A stretch of 50,978 nt of DNA from NCBI GenBank assembly GCA_008015325.1, contig SSFI01000011.1:1-50978 (forward strand). The letters are read 5' to 3'. A program made the translations under genes and the position numbers. Positions 1-7,977 of this stretch are shown piece after piece. This DNA is from Rheinheimera sp. Its GTDB lineage: Bacteria > Pseudomonadota > Gammaproteobacteria > Enterobacterales > Alteromonadaceae. Positions within the stretch are counted from its first letter, which is position 1; every line of letters starts with the position of its first letter. The notes under the pieces are model-generated. The model was not told where the DNA came from. It worked only from the letters and a program-made list of their open reading frames with translations, and ran no database searches.

Positions 1-110
1 GGCAATAGCGCTGTGGAACCACCTGAATCCATTCCGAACTCAGAAGTGAAACGCAGCTGCGACGATGGTAGTGTGGCAGTTGCCATGCGAGAGTAGTACA
101 CCGCCAGGCT
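1..110 (+). rRNA. rrf: 5S ribosomal RNA, 5' end cut by the window
   Basis: The sequence matches the bacterial 5S rRNA core: the conserved loop around CCATTCCGAACTCAGAAGTG and the closing GCCAGGCT strand near 101-109 are both present. Roughly the first 8-10 bases lie before the window, so this is the distal end of an rRNA operon. It is followed within 15 bases by a strong intrinsic terminator, as expected for the last gene of the operon. Confidence 0.95.
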
Positions 111-120
111 CCCAATACAC

Positions 121-150
121 AAAACCCCGCTCACAGAGCGGGGTTTTTGT
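121..150 (+). terminator. Intrinsic terminator of the rRNA operon
   Basis: A perfect 8 bp GC-rich stem (125-132 with 136-143), loop ACA, extended by A/T pairs and ending in a T run. It lies directly after the 5S gene and ends the rRNA operon. Confidence 0.93.
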
Positions 151-194
151 ATTTATGCCCTGACGGTTTTACTTCGCGTAGAGTAGTACAGTGA

Positions 195-237
195 AGCCGG
201 GAATTAAGAACGCAACCAATGTTGCGTTCTTCCGGCT
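195..237. repeat. Imperfect inverted repeat downstream of the rRNA operon
   Basis: AGCCGG (195-200) and AAGAACGCAAC (206-216) pair with GTTGCGTTCTT (221-231) and CCGGCT (232-237), leaving a 5-base bulge and a CAAT loop. There is no T run, so it is not a normal terminator. Just before it, 181-190 repeats the GAGTAGTACA found near the 5S 3' end, which hints at a decayed 5S-derived or repeat-element segment. No function can be assigned. Confidence 0.6.
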
Positions 238-240
238 GAA

Positions 241-463
241 CACGCCCGAAGCTCCGCGAGGGTGCAGACTCCCACGAAGCCGCGGTGTTGAATTACAGTG
301 CAACAAACAGTTTGGCTCTTCTGGCTGTCACACAGCTGATGAGCACACCCGAAGCTCTGCGAGGGTGCAGACTCCCACGAAGCCGCGGTGTTGAAGCCTT
401 ATAATCTCCAAAGCCAACAGTTTGGTTCGTCTGGCTGTCACATGGCGATTGAACACGCCCGAA
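241..463. repeat. ~105 bp direct tandem repeats in the spacer before csrD
   Basis: Two near-identical units and the start of a third. The block beginning CACGCCCGAAGCTC at 241 recurs at 344 with only a couple of changes over about 50 bases, and its first bases recur at 454. A second block (CAGTTTGGCTCTTCTGGCTG) is seen at 309 and, with two changes, at 419. The period is 103-110 bp. The stretch from about 150 to 570 holds no convincing gene; open frames over it are repeat translations without ribosome binding sites. csrD transcription probably starts somewhere inside or after it. Confidence 0.8.
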
Positions 464-573
464 TCCGTAGACACCTCATCATTCAACCCAAAAAGTTAAA
501 TTCCTCCCAGCTCCTCGACAAACCCAACTTCGCCGTTAACACTCAAAAGTCTGATCTGGAGAGTCTTATCGTG

Positions 574-2229
574 ATGGAATTGCTAAAAGGCTGGTTGTCG
601 CGTTATTCATTTGCTTATGCTGTGAGCATACTCTTGCTGCTGGCTAATGCCGGTTTGGTTGCTATGCTGGCGCTGGTGGATCAGGTACTGCCTATTGCAT
701 GGACCACACTGCTTTCTGTGGCAGTGCCCACGGCGCTGCTGTTAAATCTGATCTGTGTTGTGCTGTTTTATGCACTGCATCAACAAGTCTCTCAGCTTCA
801 CAACCAGCAGCAGATGATGACTGAACTGACGACCAGAGTAGATGATTTACTGCAGGATGCTTATCTGCCGGTCAGTCGTGAGACCAGCTTACCGGATCGG
901 TTAACTTTGCTGCGCCAGAGTCTGCTGCATCAGGTGCGGCGCGAGCAGGAAATTCGTCAGTTGGTGCGGGTGCAGGGCTTGGTTGATCATGAATTGGCCA
1001 TCGGCAATCGCATTTATTTTGAAAGCAAACTCCAGCACTACCTGTTAGATCCGGCTGAAGCACAATCCGGCGCGTTATTTCTGATCCAACTGAGCCATCC
1101 GGAGCTCAGTGTTGGTCCTAATGATGCTGTGCAACGGCTTGCCGGTTCTGCTGATTTGGTTCAACAGCTGGTCAATCACTTACCACTCTCAGTGTTAGCC
1201 CGGGTGGCTGACGCTGATCTCGCACTGTTAATTCCGGGGATGGAACAAAAAGATGCTGAACAGCTTGGTGATCGGTTAGCCATGGTGTTAAGTCGGGCCA
1301 GCTTTTTTGCCGGATATGAAGATTTTGATTTAGTCCATCTGGGATACGTCATCTATCAGCAAGGCCAAACTGCCTATCAGGTGATGTCTGAGGCTGATAT
1401 GGCGTTGAAAACAGCGCAGTTGCAGGGGCCGAATGCCGCTTTTGGTTTTTATCCTGAACATAAACCAAAAATCAAAGGTTCGGTCTGGTGGCGGACAGAA
1501 CTGGCTAATTCGCTGAAAGAGCAACGGTTTTTGCTGAGCTTTCAACCAGTTTTTTCCTGGCAACAACACGATATTATTCAACATGAAGTGTTAGTCCGCT
1601 TGCAGACCAGTGATGGCGACAAGCTGGCTGCTGCGGTATTTTTGCCGATGGCGGTGAACTGTGGTTTAACGGCACAGCTTGATCAATATGTGCTGACCAA
1701 AGCGGCGCGATTGTGCCAGCTGGAACAGAAAAATGGTCTGCGCTGTAGTGTGAACCTGACGGTTGAATCATTGTTAAATCAGGATTTTATGCATTGGTTG
1801 CAGCAAAGCCTGCAGAACGGCCAGTTGCAGGCAGCACAGCTGGCGCTGGAAGTGGATGAATATCATCTGATAAAACAATATAAAAAGCTCAAACCCAAGC
1901 TGATCAAGCTGCAGCAACAAGGTTTTAGTCTGATCATTGACCATGTAGGTTTGAATATCAGCCCTTGTCAGTATTTAACTGAACTGCCGATTGATGCGGT
2001 GAAACTGCATGCCTCTGTGGTCCGGCATATTGAAAACCAGCTGGAACAGCAGCTATTTATTCGCGGTTTAGTCGCCAGCCATCAGAGCAAAGGGGTGAAG
2101 GTGATAGCGACCGGTGTCGAGAGTCAGGCAGAATGGCTTTGCCTGCAAAAGCTAGGAGTCAGTGGGGCTCAGGGTTATTTCTTCAGTCAGCCGCTTGCCG
2201 AACTGATGCCACAGGCGCAGCTCAGCTGA
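574..2229 (+). CDS. csrD: CsrD/MshH-type degenerate GGDEF-EAL regulator
   Basis: 551 residues from the ATG at 574 (a GTG at 571 is also possible; GGAGAG lies 8-14 bases upstream). Two membrane segments near residues 10-32 and 40-65 are followed by a coiled linker, a degenerate GGDEF domain and a degenerate EAL domain. The GGDEF site is replaced by ADADLALL and the EAL signature reads EVLVRL, so cyclase and phosphodiesterase activity are not expected. That is the hallmark of CsrD, which in enterobacteria promotes RNase E-dependent decay of CsrB/CsrC small RNAs. In Vibrio and Shewanella the orthologue is called MshH because it precedes the MSHA pilus locus, as it does here. A longer open frame from 388 runs through the upstream repeats and is unlikely to be real. 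Its 3' end overlaps the convergent gene by 78 bp. Confidence 0.88.
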   Translation: MELLKGWLSRYSFAYAVSILLLLANAGLVAMLALVDQVLPIAWTTLLSVAVPTALLLNLICVVLFYALHQQVSQLHNQQQMMTELTTRVDDLLQDAYLPVSRETSLPDRLTLLRQSLLHQVRREQEIRQLVRVQGLVDHELAIGNRIYFESKLQHYLLDPAEAQSGALFLIQLSHPELSVGPNDAVQRLAGSADLVQQLVNHLPLSVLARVADADLALLIPGMEQKDAEQLGDRLAMVLSRASFFAGYEDFDLVHLGYVIYQQGQTAYQVMSEADMALKTAQLQGPNAAFGFYPEHKPKIKGSVWWRTELANSLKEQRFLLSFQPVFSWQQHDIIQHEVLVRLQTSDGDKLAAAVFLPMAVNCGLTAQLDQYVLTKAARLCQLEQKNGLRCSVNLTVESLLNQDFMHWLQQSLQNGQLQAAQLALEVDEYHLIKQYKKLKPKLIKLQQQGFSLIIDHVGLNISPCQYLTELPIDAVKLHASVVRHIENQLEQQLFIRGLVASHQSKGVKVIATGVESQAEWLCLQKLGVSGAQGYFFSQPLAELMPQAQLS

Positions 2230-3162
2230 CTTCAGCTGTTGATATTGTGCTGATGAAATGCGCTGTTGCTGCAATAAACCGTCCAATCCCTGTAACCCGC
2301 CGGTATGAAAAAATACGATGCGCTGATCCGGCGCTATCTGCTGTTGCTCCAGCTGTTGCAATAGCGTGCGGAAAGCTTTGCCGCTATAAACCGGCTCTAA
2401 TGGCACATTCTGCTGGCTCATTTCCAGACAAAGTTCCAGCGTCGCCTGGTCAAAGCGGCCATAGCGTAAACCGCTGCAATCTGGCTGTAGTTGCCAGTTT
2501 TGTTGCAGAGGCACCAACGCGCGGATCTGAGCCGCAAGGCCTGGGTCCTGCACCACACTGATACCAAGTACCGGTAAGTGCGGATGACCTAAGGCGAGAC
2601 CAGCGACAGTACCGCCACTGCCGGTGGCGCAACAAATCAGCCCGGCAGGGCCATCCGGCGTCTGACTTAACTGCAATTCAGCGACGCCTTGCAGCCCCAA
2701 AGCGCTGGTGCCGCCTTCCGGCACTATCAGCCAGTTCGGGAATTGTTGTTGTAATGACGCCAGATATTCAGCCTGGTGGCGCTGCCGGTACATTTGCCGG
2801 TCAACAAAGCTGAGTTGCATGCCATGCGCCTGACACGCGGCTAAAGTCGGATTGGTGACGACGCTTTCGTGTCGTACTATCGCATGCGTTTGAAAGCCAA
2901 AGGCTTTTCCTGCTGCCGCCACAGCCGCCAGGTGGTTGGAGAAAGCGCCGCCGAAGGTCAGAATTCCCGTTTTTTCATATTGTTGTATATGCTGGATATG
3001 GTACTTTAGTTTTAACCATTTATTACCCGCGATCGCAGGGACCAGGCAGTGCAGGTGGCAGACCCACAGCTCGGTCTGGGATTGCTCCAGCAGTGGCAGA
3101 GAAATCCGTTGCCAGTGTTGACGATAAAACGGTGAATTCACAAGTGCAGCCAGACCCGGCAA
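2152..3162 (-). CDS. ACC deaminase / D-cysteine desulfhydrase-like PLP enzyme
   Basis: About 336 residues with the fold-type II PLP pattern: GNKWLKLKYH (candidate Schiff-base lysine), GGAFSNHLAA, a serine/glycine-rich CATGSGGTVAGL phosphate loop and a C-terminal HTGGLQGLDG. These fit the 1-aminocyclopropane-1-carboxylate deaminase / D-cysteine desulfhydrase family, enzymes that release ammonia from small amino acids. The usual KRDDL-type segment just before the GNKW motif is replaced by CHLHCLVP, so substrate choice is uncertain. There is no ATG: the frame opens at 3180 and candidate starts are TTG 3162 or GTG 3141, neither with a clear ribosome site. It diverges from mshI with about 30 bp between starts and overlaps csrD at its 3' end. 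Confidence 0.78.
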   Translation of the reverse strand: MPGLAALVNSPFYRQHWQRISLPLLEQSQTELWVCHLHCLVPAIAGNKWLKLKYHIQHIQQYEKTGILTFGGAFSNHLAAVAAAGKAFGFQTHAIVRHESVVTNPTLAACQAHGMQLSFVDRQMYRQRHQAEYLASLQQQFPNWLIVPEGGTSALGLQGVAELQLSQTPDGPAGLICCATGSGGTVAGLALGHPHLPVLGISVVQDPGLAAQIRALVPLQQNWQLQPDCSGLRYGRFDQATLELCLEMSQQNVPLEPVYSGKAFRTLLQQLEQQQIAPDQRIVFFHTGGLQGLDGLLQQQRISSAQYQQLKSAELRLWHQFGKRLTEEITLSPTDS

Positions 3163-3193
3163 AACCAGATCAATAAGGTGTCAGAGTGTTTGC

Positions 3194-4153
3194 ATGATAC
3201 AGAAATTTGCGCACAAGTTCCGCAGTTCAACCAGCCGCCCACGTCAGGCTGCGCAGATCGCCGCGATTTATCTGCAAGCGGACCAGCTGAAACTGGTGCT
3301 GGTCCGTAGCTCGGATCAGGTGGTATTAAAAACCGAAACTGTGCGTCTGGTAGATAGTCAGCAACGCGTCAGTGCCTGCAGTCAGCTGGCTCGTGAATTG
3401 CCGAAAAATACCGCGCTGTGTCTGGTGCTCAGTGCCGACAGTTATCAGCTGGTGCAGCTGGATAAACCGCCATTAGCTGAAGCCGAAATGCGTCAGGCCT
3501 TACCCTGGCAAATCCGTGATTTGGTCAGCATCCCGACAGATGATTTAATCGTTGATTACTGCGACGTGGCCGAGCCCGTCAATCAGCTGCAGGCCAGAAT
3601 TCAGGTCGTCGCCAGTTCACGCAGCCTGCTGGCGCCTTTGTGTAACGTGCTGCAACAAAGCCCGGCGCAGCTGCTGAATATACAGCCTGATGAGTGGCTG
3701 GCCCGTAACTTATTACCTGATCAGCCGCAGGCTGTGCTGTTACTCAGCCATCAGCCAGGTCAGGAGCTGAATATCCAGATTGTGCGCAACGGCACTTTGT
3801 ATGTCAGCCGCAAACTGCGTGGCTTTAACCGTATTGATCAAATGAGTTATAGCGACCTGAGCCTGGGCTTGCTCGACAATCTGCTACTCGAAGTACAACG
3901 CTCACTGGACTTTTTCGAAGGGCAGATGCGGCAGGCGCCGGTCAAAGAGATTCTGTTTTTATTACCGAGCCCGGAGTTACCGGCGATCCTGCAGTACTTC
4001 GGACAAAATGGCTTTACGCAGGTGCGGGCTTTGGATGTGTCCGCTTATATGCCGGGCAGCAGCCTGGCGGAACAGGCGGATTATTGGTTGCCGCTGGCCG
4101 GCGCTTTGGAGTTATTGCTGAGCGCGGAGACATCACTTGAAACAACGCATTAA
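3194..4153 (+). CDS. mshI: MSHA biogenesis protein MshI (PilM-like)
   Basis: 319 residues, no signal peptide or membrane segment. Position directly after csrD/mshH and before pilN/pilO-like genes, together with an actin-like PilM-type fold pattern, identifies MshI, the cytoplasmic component that docks on the N-terminus of the PilN-like subunit in the inner-membrane platform of the mannose-sensitive haemagglutinin pilus. The ATG at 3194 is the first start in frame. Its end overlaps the next gene by 17 bp, which indicates translational coupling. The gene itself looks intact, but the locus it serves is broken downstream. Confidence 0.85.
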   Translation: MIQKFAHKFRSSTSRPRQAAQIAAIYLQADQLKLVLVRSSDQVVLKTETVRLVDSQQRVSACSQLARELPKNTALCLVLSADSYQLVQLDKPPLAEAEMRQALPWQIRDLVSIPTDDLIVDYCDVAEPVNQLQARIQVVASSRSLLAPLCNVLQQSPAQLLNIQPDEWLARNLLPDQPQAVLLLSHQPGQELNIQIVRNGTLYVSRKLRGFNRIDQMSYSDLSLGLLDNLLLEVQRSLDFFEGQMRQAPVKEILFLLPSPELPAILQYFGQNGFTQVRALDVSAYMPGSSLAEQADYWLPLAGALELLLSAETSLETTH

Positions 4154-4745
4154 TCTGTATCAGGCTGGGTTACAGCCGGTGCCGCAGCGCTTTGCGTTGC
4201 CAACATTATTGCGCAGCTGCAGCCTGGTGCTGCTGGTGATTGCCGGTACAGCAGGGACTTTGCAATATCAGTTGCAGCAACAACAACTGCAAACCAACAA
4301 AATCCAGACTGCCGTACAACAAAAGTCGGAAGAGTTAGCAAATTTACAACAAGCGCTGGATAACCGGCAGCCAGAACAGTCGCTGCTGCAGCAGGTGGAC
4401 CAGCTCAATGTTGAGATCGGGCAAAAACAACAACTGTTGCAGTATTTAACTGCCGATCAACAAGCGCAACCACCCCGATATGCCGCTGTGCTGCAACAAC
4501 TCAGTACCCAGGATTTACCGCAGTTTTGGCTGCGCAGCTTCCGTCTTGGCAAAGCCGGCGTTGAATTTGATGGCGTCACCCGCGACGCCGCGTTGGTGCC
4601 GCAGTGGTTACGTCAGTTGGGCCAAAGCCCGCAGTTCAGTGGTCAGCAATTTTCTGCCGTGTCTTTTCAGCCGTTAGCACAGGACTATCTGCAATTTCGG
4701 GTCAGCAGCAGCGATACTGCTTTAGCTGCGGAGAGCTTACGATGA
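4137..4745 (+). CDS. PilN-like MSHA biogenesis protein (MshI2 type)
   Basis: 202 residues beginning MKQRINLYQ, the typical start of PilN-type proteins. The start is TTG at 4137, chosen because GGAGA lies 6 bases upstream and the family start fits there. A single membrane segment at about residues 25-45 is followed by a glutamine-rich coiled coil and a small periplasmic alpha/beta domain. With MshI and MshJ it would form the inner-membrane alignment complex. It overlaps mshI by 17 bp and mshJ by 4 bp (ATGA). Confidence 0.82.
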   Translation: MKQRINLYQAGLQPVPQRFALPTLLRSCSLVLLVIAGTAGTLQYQLQQQQLQTNKIQTAVQQKSEELANLQQALDNRQPEQSLLQQVDQLNVEIGQKQQLLQYLTADQQAQPPRYAAVLQQLSTQDLPQFWLRSFRLGKAGVEFDGVTRDAALVPQWLRQLGQSPQFSGQQFSAVSFQPLAQDYLQFRVSSSDTALAAESLR

Positions 4746-5449
4746 GTCAGTGGCAACAACTGTGCGAACAATATATGCAGCTGCAACTGCGCGAACGGCG
4801 ACTGATTTTCTTTGCAGCCCTGACCATGTTGCTGTGGGTCGGTATTATCTCTGTGCTGGAACCTTTGTGGCGCTCGCTGCAGACCAGCAATCAACAGCAA
4901 AAAATGACGCTGGGCCAGATGGCGCAACTGCAGCAGCAGGTTGATGCCGTCTTACAGGTGCTCAATAGCGATCCAAACGAACAAGTTCGCAGTCAAATCA
5001 GCGAACGGCAGCAACAGCGGGAACAGTTAAACCGTCAGATTAAACAGCTGACCGGCCGTTACGTCAGCCCGGAGCAAATGTTGCCGCTGTTACAGGATGT
5101 GCTGAAAAGCAGCCCCGGCGTGAAACTAACCCAGCTGCGCAGCCTGAAACCCGAAGTGCTGCAAATCGGCGCTGCTACTCCCACTTCAGCGCCAACTTCG
5201 ACTCCGGCGCCTGCAGCGCAGACCAATACTGCGCCCGCAGCTGTAGCTCCTCAGCTGTATCTGCATAAAACCGAAATCATTTTCAGCGGCCAGTACGCGC
5301 AGTTACAACAACTGCTGCAACAGCTGGAACGCTTGCCATGGCAGCTGCACTGGCATCAGTTAGAGTACAAAGTATCAAAACACCCTCAGGCGGAATTGCG
5401 GCTGGAATTGGAGACTATCAGTGAACAAGCTGAATATCTGCGGATTTAG
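4742..5449 (+). CDS. mshJ: MSHA biogenesis protein MshJ (PilO-like)
   Basis: 235 residues from the ATG at 4742, which overlaps the stop of the previous gene (ATGA). It has a short cytoplasmic N-terminus, one membrane helix near residues 22-42, a coiled coil, a proline/threonine/alanine-rich linker around residues 142-170 and a C-terminal ferredoxin-like domain, the general plan of PilO/GspM proteins. It would pair with the PilN-like subunit in the periplasm. An in-frame start at 4604 would overlap the upstream gene by 140 bp and is rejected. Confidence 0.83.
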   Translation: MSQWQQLCEQYMQLQLRERRLIFFAALTMLLWVGIISVLEPLWRSLQTSNQQQKMTLGQMAQLQQQVDAVLQVLNSDPNEQVRSQISERQQQREQLNRQIKQLTGRYVSPEQMLPLLQDVLKSSPGVKLTQLRSLKPEVLQIGAATPTSAPTSTPAPAAQTNTAPAAVAPQLYLHKTEIIFSGQYAQLQQLLQQLERLPWQLHWHQLEYKVSKHPQAELRLELETISEQAEYLRI

Positions 5450-5741
5450 TCTGCTTTGTAGCAGTATGCTCAGTCTGCCGCTGTGGGCGGCGGATCCGAC
5501 CGCACCGGAAGCAGTGCTGAGCGCCGGCACTGATGCCAAAGCAGAGGCTCAGCAGATCCCGAAATTAAGCCTGATCCGGCAGGAAGGCAAAGAGCGGCTG
5601 GCGATTTTAGACGGGCAGCCGCGTCGGGTTGGCGCCATGCATGGCAGTTATAAAGTGATTTCTATCGGCGCGGGTCGGGTGATCTTAGCGCAGGGGCAAC
5701 GTCAGCTGACGCTGCAATTATTTCCTTCAATGACAAAGTAG
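5421..5741 (+). CDS. mshK: MSHA biogenesis protein MshK
   Basis: 106 residues with a GTG start at 5421 supported by GGAG at 5410-5413. An N-terminal signal peptide of about 23 residues is predicted with cleavage after LWA. The mature part is a small periplasmic protein with a GspC/PilP-like LDGQPRRVG segment. It overlaps mshJ by 29 bp and sits 8 bp before mshL, as in other MSHA loci, where MshK is thought to link the inner-membrane platform with the MshL secretin. Confidence 0.78.
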   Translation: MNKLNICGFSLLCSSMLSLPLWAADPTAPEAVLSAGTDAKAEAQQIPKLSLIRQEGKERLAILDGQPRRVGAMHGSYKVISIGAGRVILAQGQRQLTLQLFPSMTK

Positions 5742-5749
5742 CGGATTTT

Positions 5750-6499
5750 ATGGCGAAACCCTTTTCACTGATCGCAGCGCTGGTGCTGCTGCAGGGCTGT
5801 AGCATCACGTCAGAATCTGATGTGCTGGCGCGATCGCAGGCTGAACTGAATAAAGCACAACAAGCGCCGGCCAAACCCAAACCGCTGCAAATTCCGGCGG
5901 CGGTCAGCGCGGATGTGTTAAGTGCCAGCGCCATGCCGTTACAAAACAGCCCGGTATTGCCACGCTTTAATCTGGCAGCCGCGGCGGTGCCGGCAGCGGA
6001 TTTTTTTGCGTCCTTGGTGACAGACTCGGATTTTAGTATCGTGGTGCATCCGGACGTACGCGGCACTGTCAGCCTGCAGCTGAAACAGGTCACGCTGCCG
6101 GAAGTGATGGCTGTGGTGCAGCAGATGTACGGTTTTGATATCCGCCAGTCCGGGCTGATTTATCAGGTTTATCCGGCAGGTCTTCGCACAGAAACTATTC
6201 CGGTCAATTATTTGCTGATGCAGCGGCATGGCCTGTCGTCGATTGCGGTGAATTCTGGCGGTGTGTCGCAGGACCAGCAAAATAATAACCAGGGTAACAA
6301 CCGCAATAACCAGAACAATAACCAACAAAATATGGACGGCCAGAACGGCCTTGGCGGCAATAATCAGCAGCAACAATTTAATGGCAGCGTGATCCAAAGC
6401 AGCAGCAAAACCGATTTCTGGAAAGATTTTGAAGCCGCGCGCGAAAAATCTTACGTCGGATCTGCGATAAATGCGAAAATTCCTTTTTTCGCATCATGA
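5750..6499 (+). pseudogene. mshL: mshL secretin gene, cut off by the prophage
   Basis: The frame starts with a lipoprotein signal (lipobox LLQGC near residue 17) and continues into the N0/STN domain of type IV pilus secretins, then a Gln/Asn-rich linker and a DFWKD segment typical of MshL. After about residue 227 (around 6430) resemblance stops, and the frame runs for about 22 more codons into phage-end DNA to a TGA at 6497. Full MshL proteins are roughly 550-600 residues, so the N1 domain and the entire outer-membrane beta-barrel are missing. The product cannot form a secretin pore. Confidence 0.85.
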
Positions 6500-6505
6500 A
6501 ACATC
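6430..6505. repeat. Candidate Mu-type transposase-binding end of the prophage
   Basis: Three CGAAAA-containing blocks are clustered at the mshL junction: TGAAGCCGCGCGCGAAAAA from 6430, ATGCGAAAA at 6471-6479, and an inverted copy TTTTCGCAT at 6486-6494 followed by TGAAAC at 6497-6502. Read on the minus strand the last gives GTTTCA, five bases, then CGAAAA. From memory, Mu A binding sites pair GTTTCA with CGAAA at a somewhat longer spacing. The copies at 6471 and 6486 form a perfect 9 bp inverted repeat. The exact terminal base is not resolvable by eye. Confidence 0.5.
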
Positions 6506-6520
6506 TTTTCAGATTTGGGG

Positions 6521-6862
6521 TTACCCGTTGATAGTTATCGTGCCGGATTTTGTCTTGTGCTGTCCTTGTCCGGTATATGTCTCTGTTTGAGGATATGCTC
6601 CAACCTTCTTCGCTGTTGTCCCTTCCCACAAAACGTAATGTGAGACTGTTGACCCCGGAGGCACGTCTTGCAATACATCTGCTAATTGCTGACGGACGCC
6701 ATCGTCGGCCGATCCAAAGGCTATAGCCTTACGCGAATAGATCGCTCCGGCGGTTGGCAATTCGTTGGCCAATCCGTCTGCACCAGGCGCGCCTGAGTGC
6801 AGTGAAATGGTGTCTACTGTGATGGCATTCGCTGCCTGATTTTTAGCTGCTGGCGTTAACAT
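6521..6862 (-). CDS. Phage tail-associated protein (last gene of prophage)
   Basis: 113 residues starting at the ATG ending at 6862. The N-terminal part (residues about 14-35, containing SLHSGAPGADG) resembles short phage proteins encoded at the end of tail operons, but I do not recognise a named family. It is the last gene before the prophage terminus and lies 2 bp after the preceding gene, so it is probably co-translated with the tail-tip genes. Confidence 0.65.
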   Translation of the reverse strand: MLTPAAKNQAANAITVDTISLHSGAPGADGLANELPTAGAIYSRKAIAFGSADDGVRQQLADVLQDVPPGSTVSHYVLWEGTTAKKVGAYPQTETYTGQGQHKTKSGTITING

Positions 6863-6864
6863 TG

Positions 6865-7185
6865 CTAATTCCTTACTTTTCTTGGTTTGAACTGAATTGG
6901 TCCATCAAGGACAATGAGGTCGCGGCCGTCGGTGTCGATGGCTGCGCATTCGTGGGTAAAAAATCCATCCAACTGGTCAGCCATTGCTGCTGTGATGGTG
7001 ATGACAATAGCGTCGCCGCTCCAACTGATACCGTTGCCAAGGGACAAGGTCATCACAGTTGAGTCATCCCGGCCGAACATTTGATACTTCGCAGCCTGAA
7101 TGCCGCTAATTGGCACGCCATCGACGTCATGCGCTACATTGATTACGCCGCCACTGCCCTGGCGGAGCTGGATTAGTTCAGACAC
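6865..7185 (-). CDS. Phage hypothetical protein in tail module
   Basis: 106 residues from a GTG at 7185, chosen because GGAGG lies 5 bases upstream and the codon overlaps the end of the previous gene by 8 bp. It is mostly beta-strand in appearance and has no recognised motif. A longer reading from 7272 would overlap the upstream gene by almost 100 bp. Position suggests a tail-tip or fibre-associated role, which is inference only. Confidence 0.6.
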   Translation of the reverse strand: MSELIQLRQGSGGVINVAHDVDGVPISGIQAAKYQMFGRDDSTVMTLSLGNGISWSGDAIVITITAAMADQLDGFFTHECAAIDTDGRDLIVLDGPIQFKPRKVRN

Positions 7186-7975
7186 GGGCACCTCCGCTGG
7201 ATGTCTTGATGTTGTAGTTGTAGCGGCTTGATGTCCGCATGTTGTGGGTGTGCCTGCTGCTGCTGCGTACAAACACCAAAGTGACTGGCGCAGGGGTTTC
7301 GCCAGGATTGCTGCCAGATAGTGATATGGTGATTGAGGCTAATGCGGTGACTGTGCCAAGACCCACTTTATAGCCATCGGCAGATGTAGAAGCGGCAGCC
7401 GCAAGGTGTGTTGTGCTTTGAGTGGTTTTGCTGGCCTGAAGCTGTGCAGTAGCGTTGGCGCTTGCAGATAAATCTGAACCACTCAGTTTAGTCGCTGTGC
7501 AGAACAAGGCTGCAGCCGCCACAAACTGCACCTGGCTTTGGCCAACTTTCTCGCCTTTCAGTGCAACGTTCGCCGTTGCAGTAACTGTAAACGTCCCCTC
7601 GCCAATATAGATATTGCCCGCATAGAGACTGACATCTGCCACAGCATCTATATATAGTGGCGCCACGCCGACTTTATGGGCCGCGATGCCCAGAACGGCG
7701 TTAATCGGCATTGAGACACTGGCTGCCCCGACTTTGTTGGCCGACAATAGGATACTGGCTGCAATGGGAAGACCGAGTGGCATTGAGCCAATCTTAGAAC
7801 CCTGAACGGCGGCCACTGCAGCGGCAATGGCCGACTCAGTGCTATTGCCGACTTTACAGCCTTGCAATTCAAACGACGCAGTCGCATACACTACGATTGG
7901 ATAGAATGAAGGAAGCCCCGCTTGTATATTGGTGGTTGCAAAAGGAAGAGCTCCGACTGGCAATAAACCGTACAT
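7178..7975 (-). CDS. Repetitive phage tail protein with KVG repeats
   Basis: 265 residues. The protein is built of eight to nine imperfect repeats of about 20-24 residues, each an alanine/valine-rich strand ending in a turn of the form GxKVG (for example GCKVG, GSKIG, ANKVG, AHKVG, GEKVG, GYKVG). This looks like a repetitive beta structure. The C-terminus changes to a Ser/Arg/Tyr/Asn-rich tail. It starts 2 bp after the preceding gene stops. I do not recognise the family; the location among tail-tip genes suggests a host-contacting or fibre-linked structural role. Confidence 0.65.
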   Translation of the reverse strand: MYGLLPVGALPFATTNIQAGLPSFYPIVVYATASFELQGCKVGNSTESAIAAAVAAVQGSKIGSMPLGLPIAASILLSANKVGAASVSMPINAVLGIAAHKVGVAPLYIDAVADVSLYAGNIYIGEGTFTVTATANVALKGEKVGQSQVQFVAAAALFCTATKLSGSDLSASANATAQLQASKTTQSTTHLAAAASTSADGYKVGLGTVTALASITISLSGSNPGETPAPVTLVFVRSSSRHTHNMRTSSRYNYNIKTSSGGARV

Positions 7976-7977
7976 AA

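Noticed and set aside
191-570. Open frames over the rRNA-csrD spacer, including an N-terminal extension of csrD from 388
   Set aside because: They are translations of the tandem repeats, lack ribosome sites, and add residues not expected before the CsrD membrane segments.
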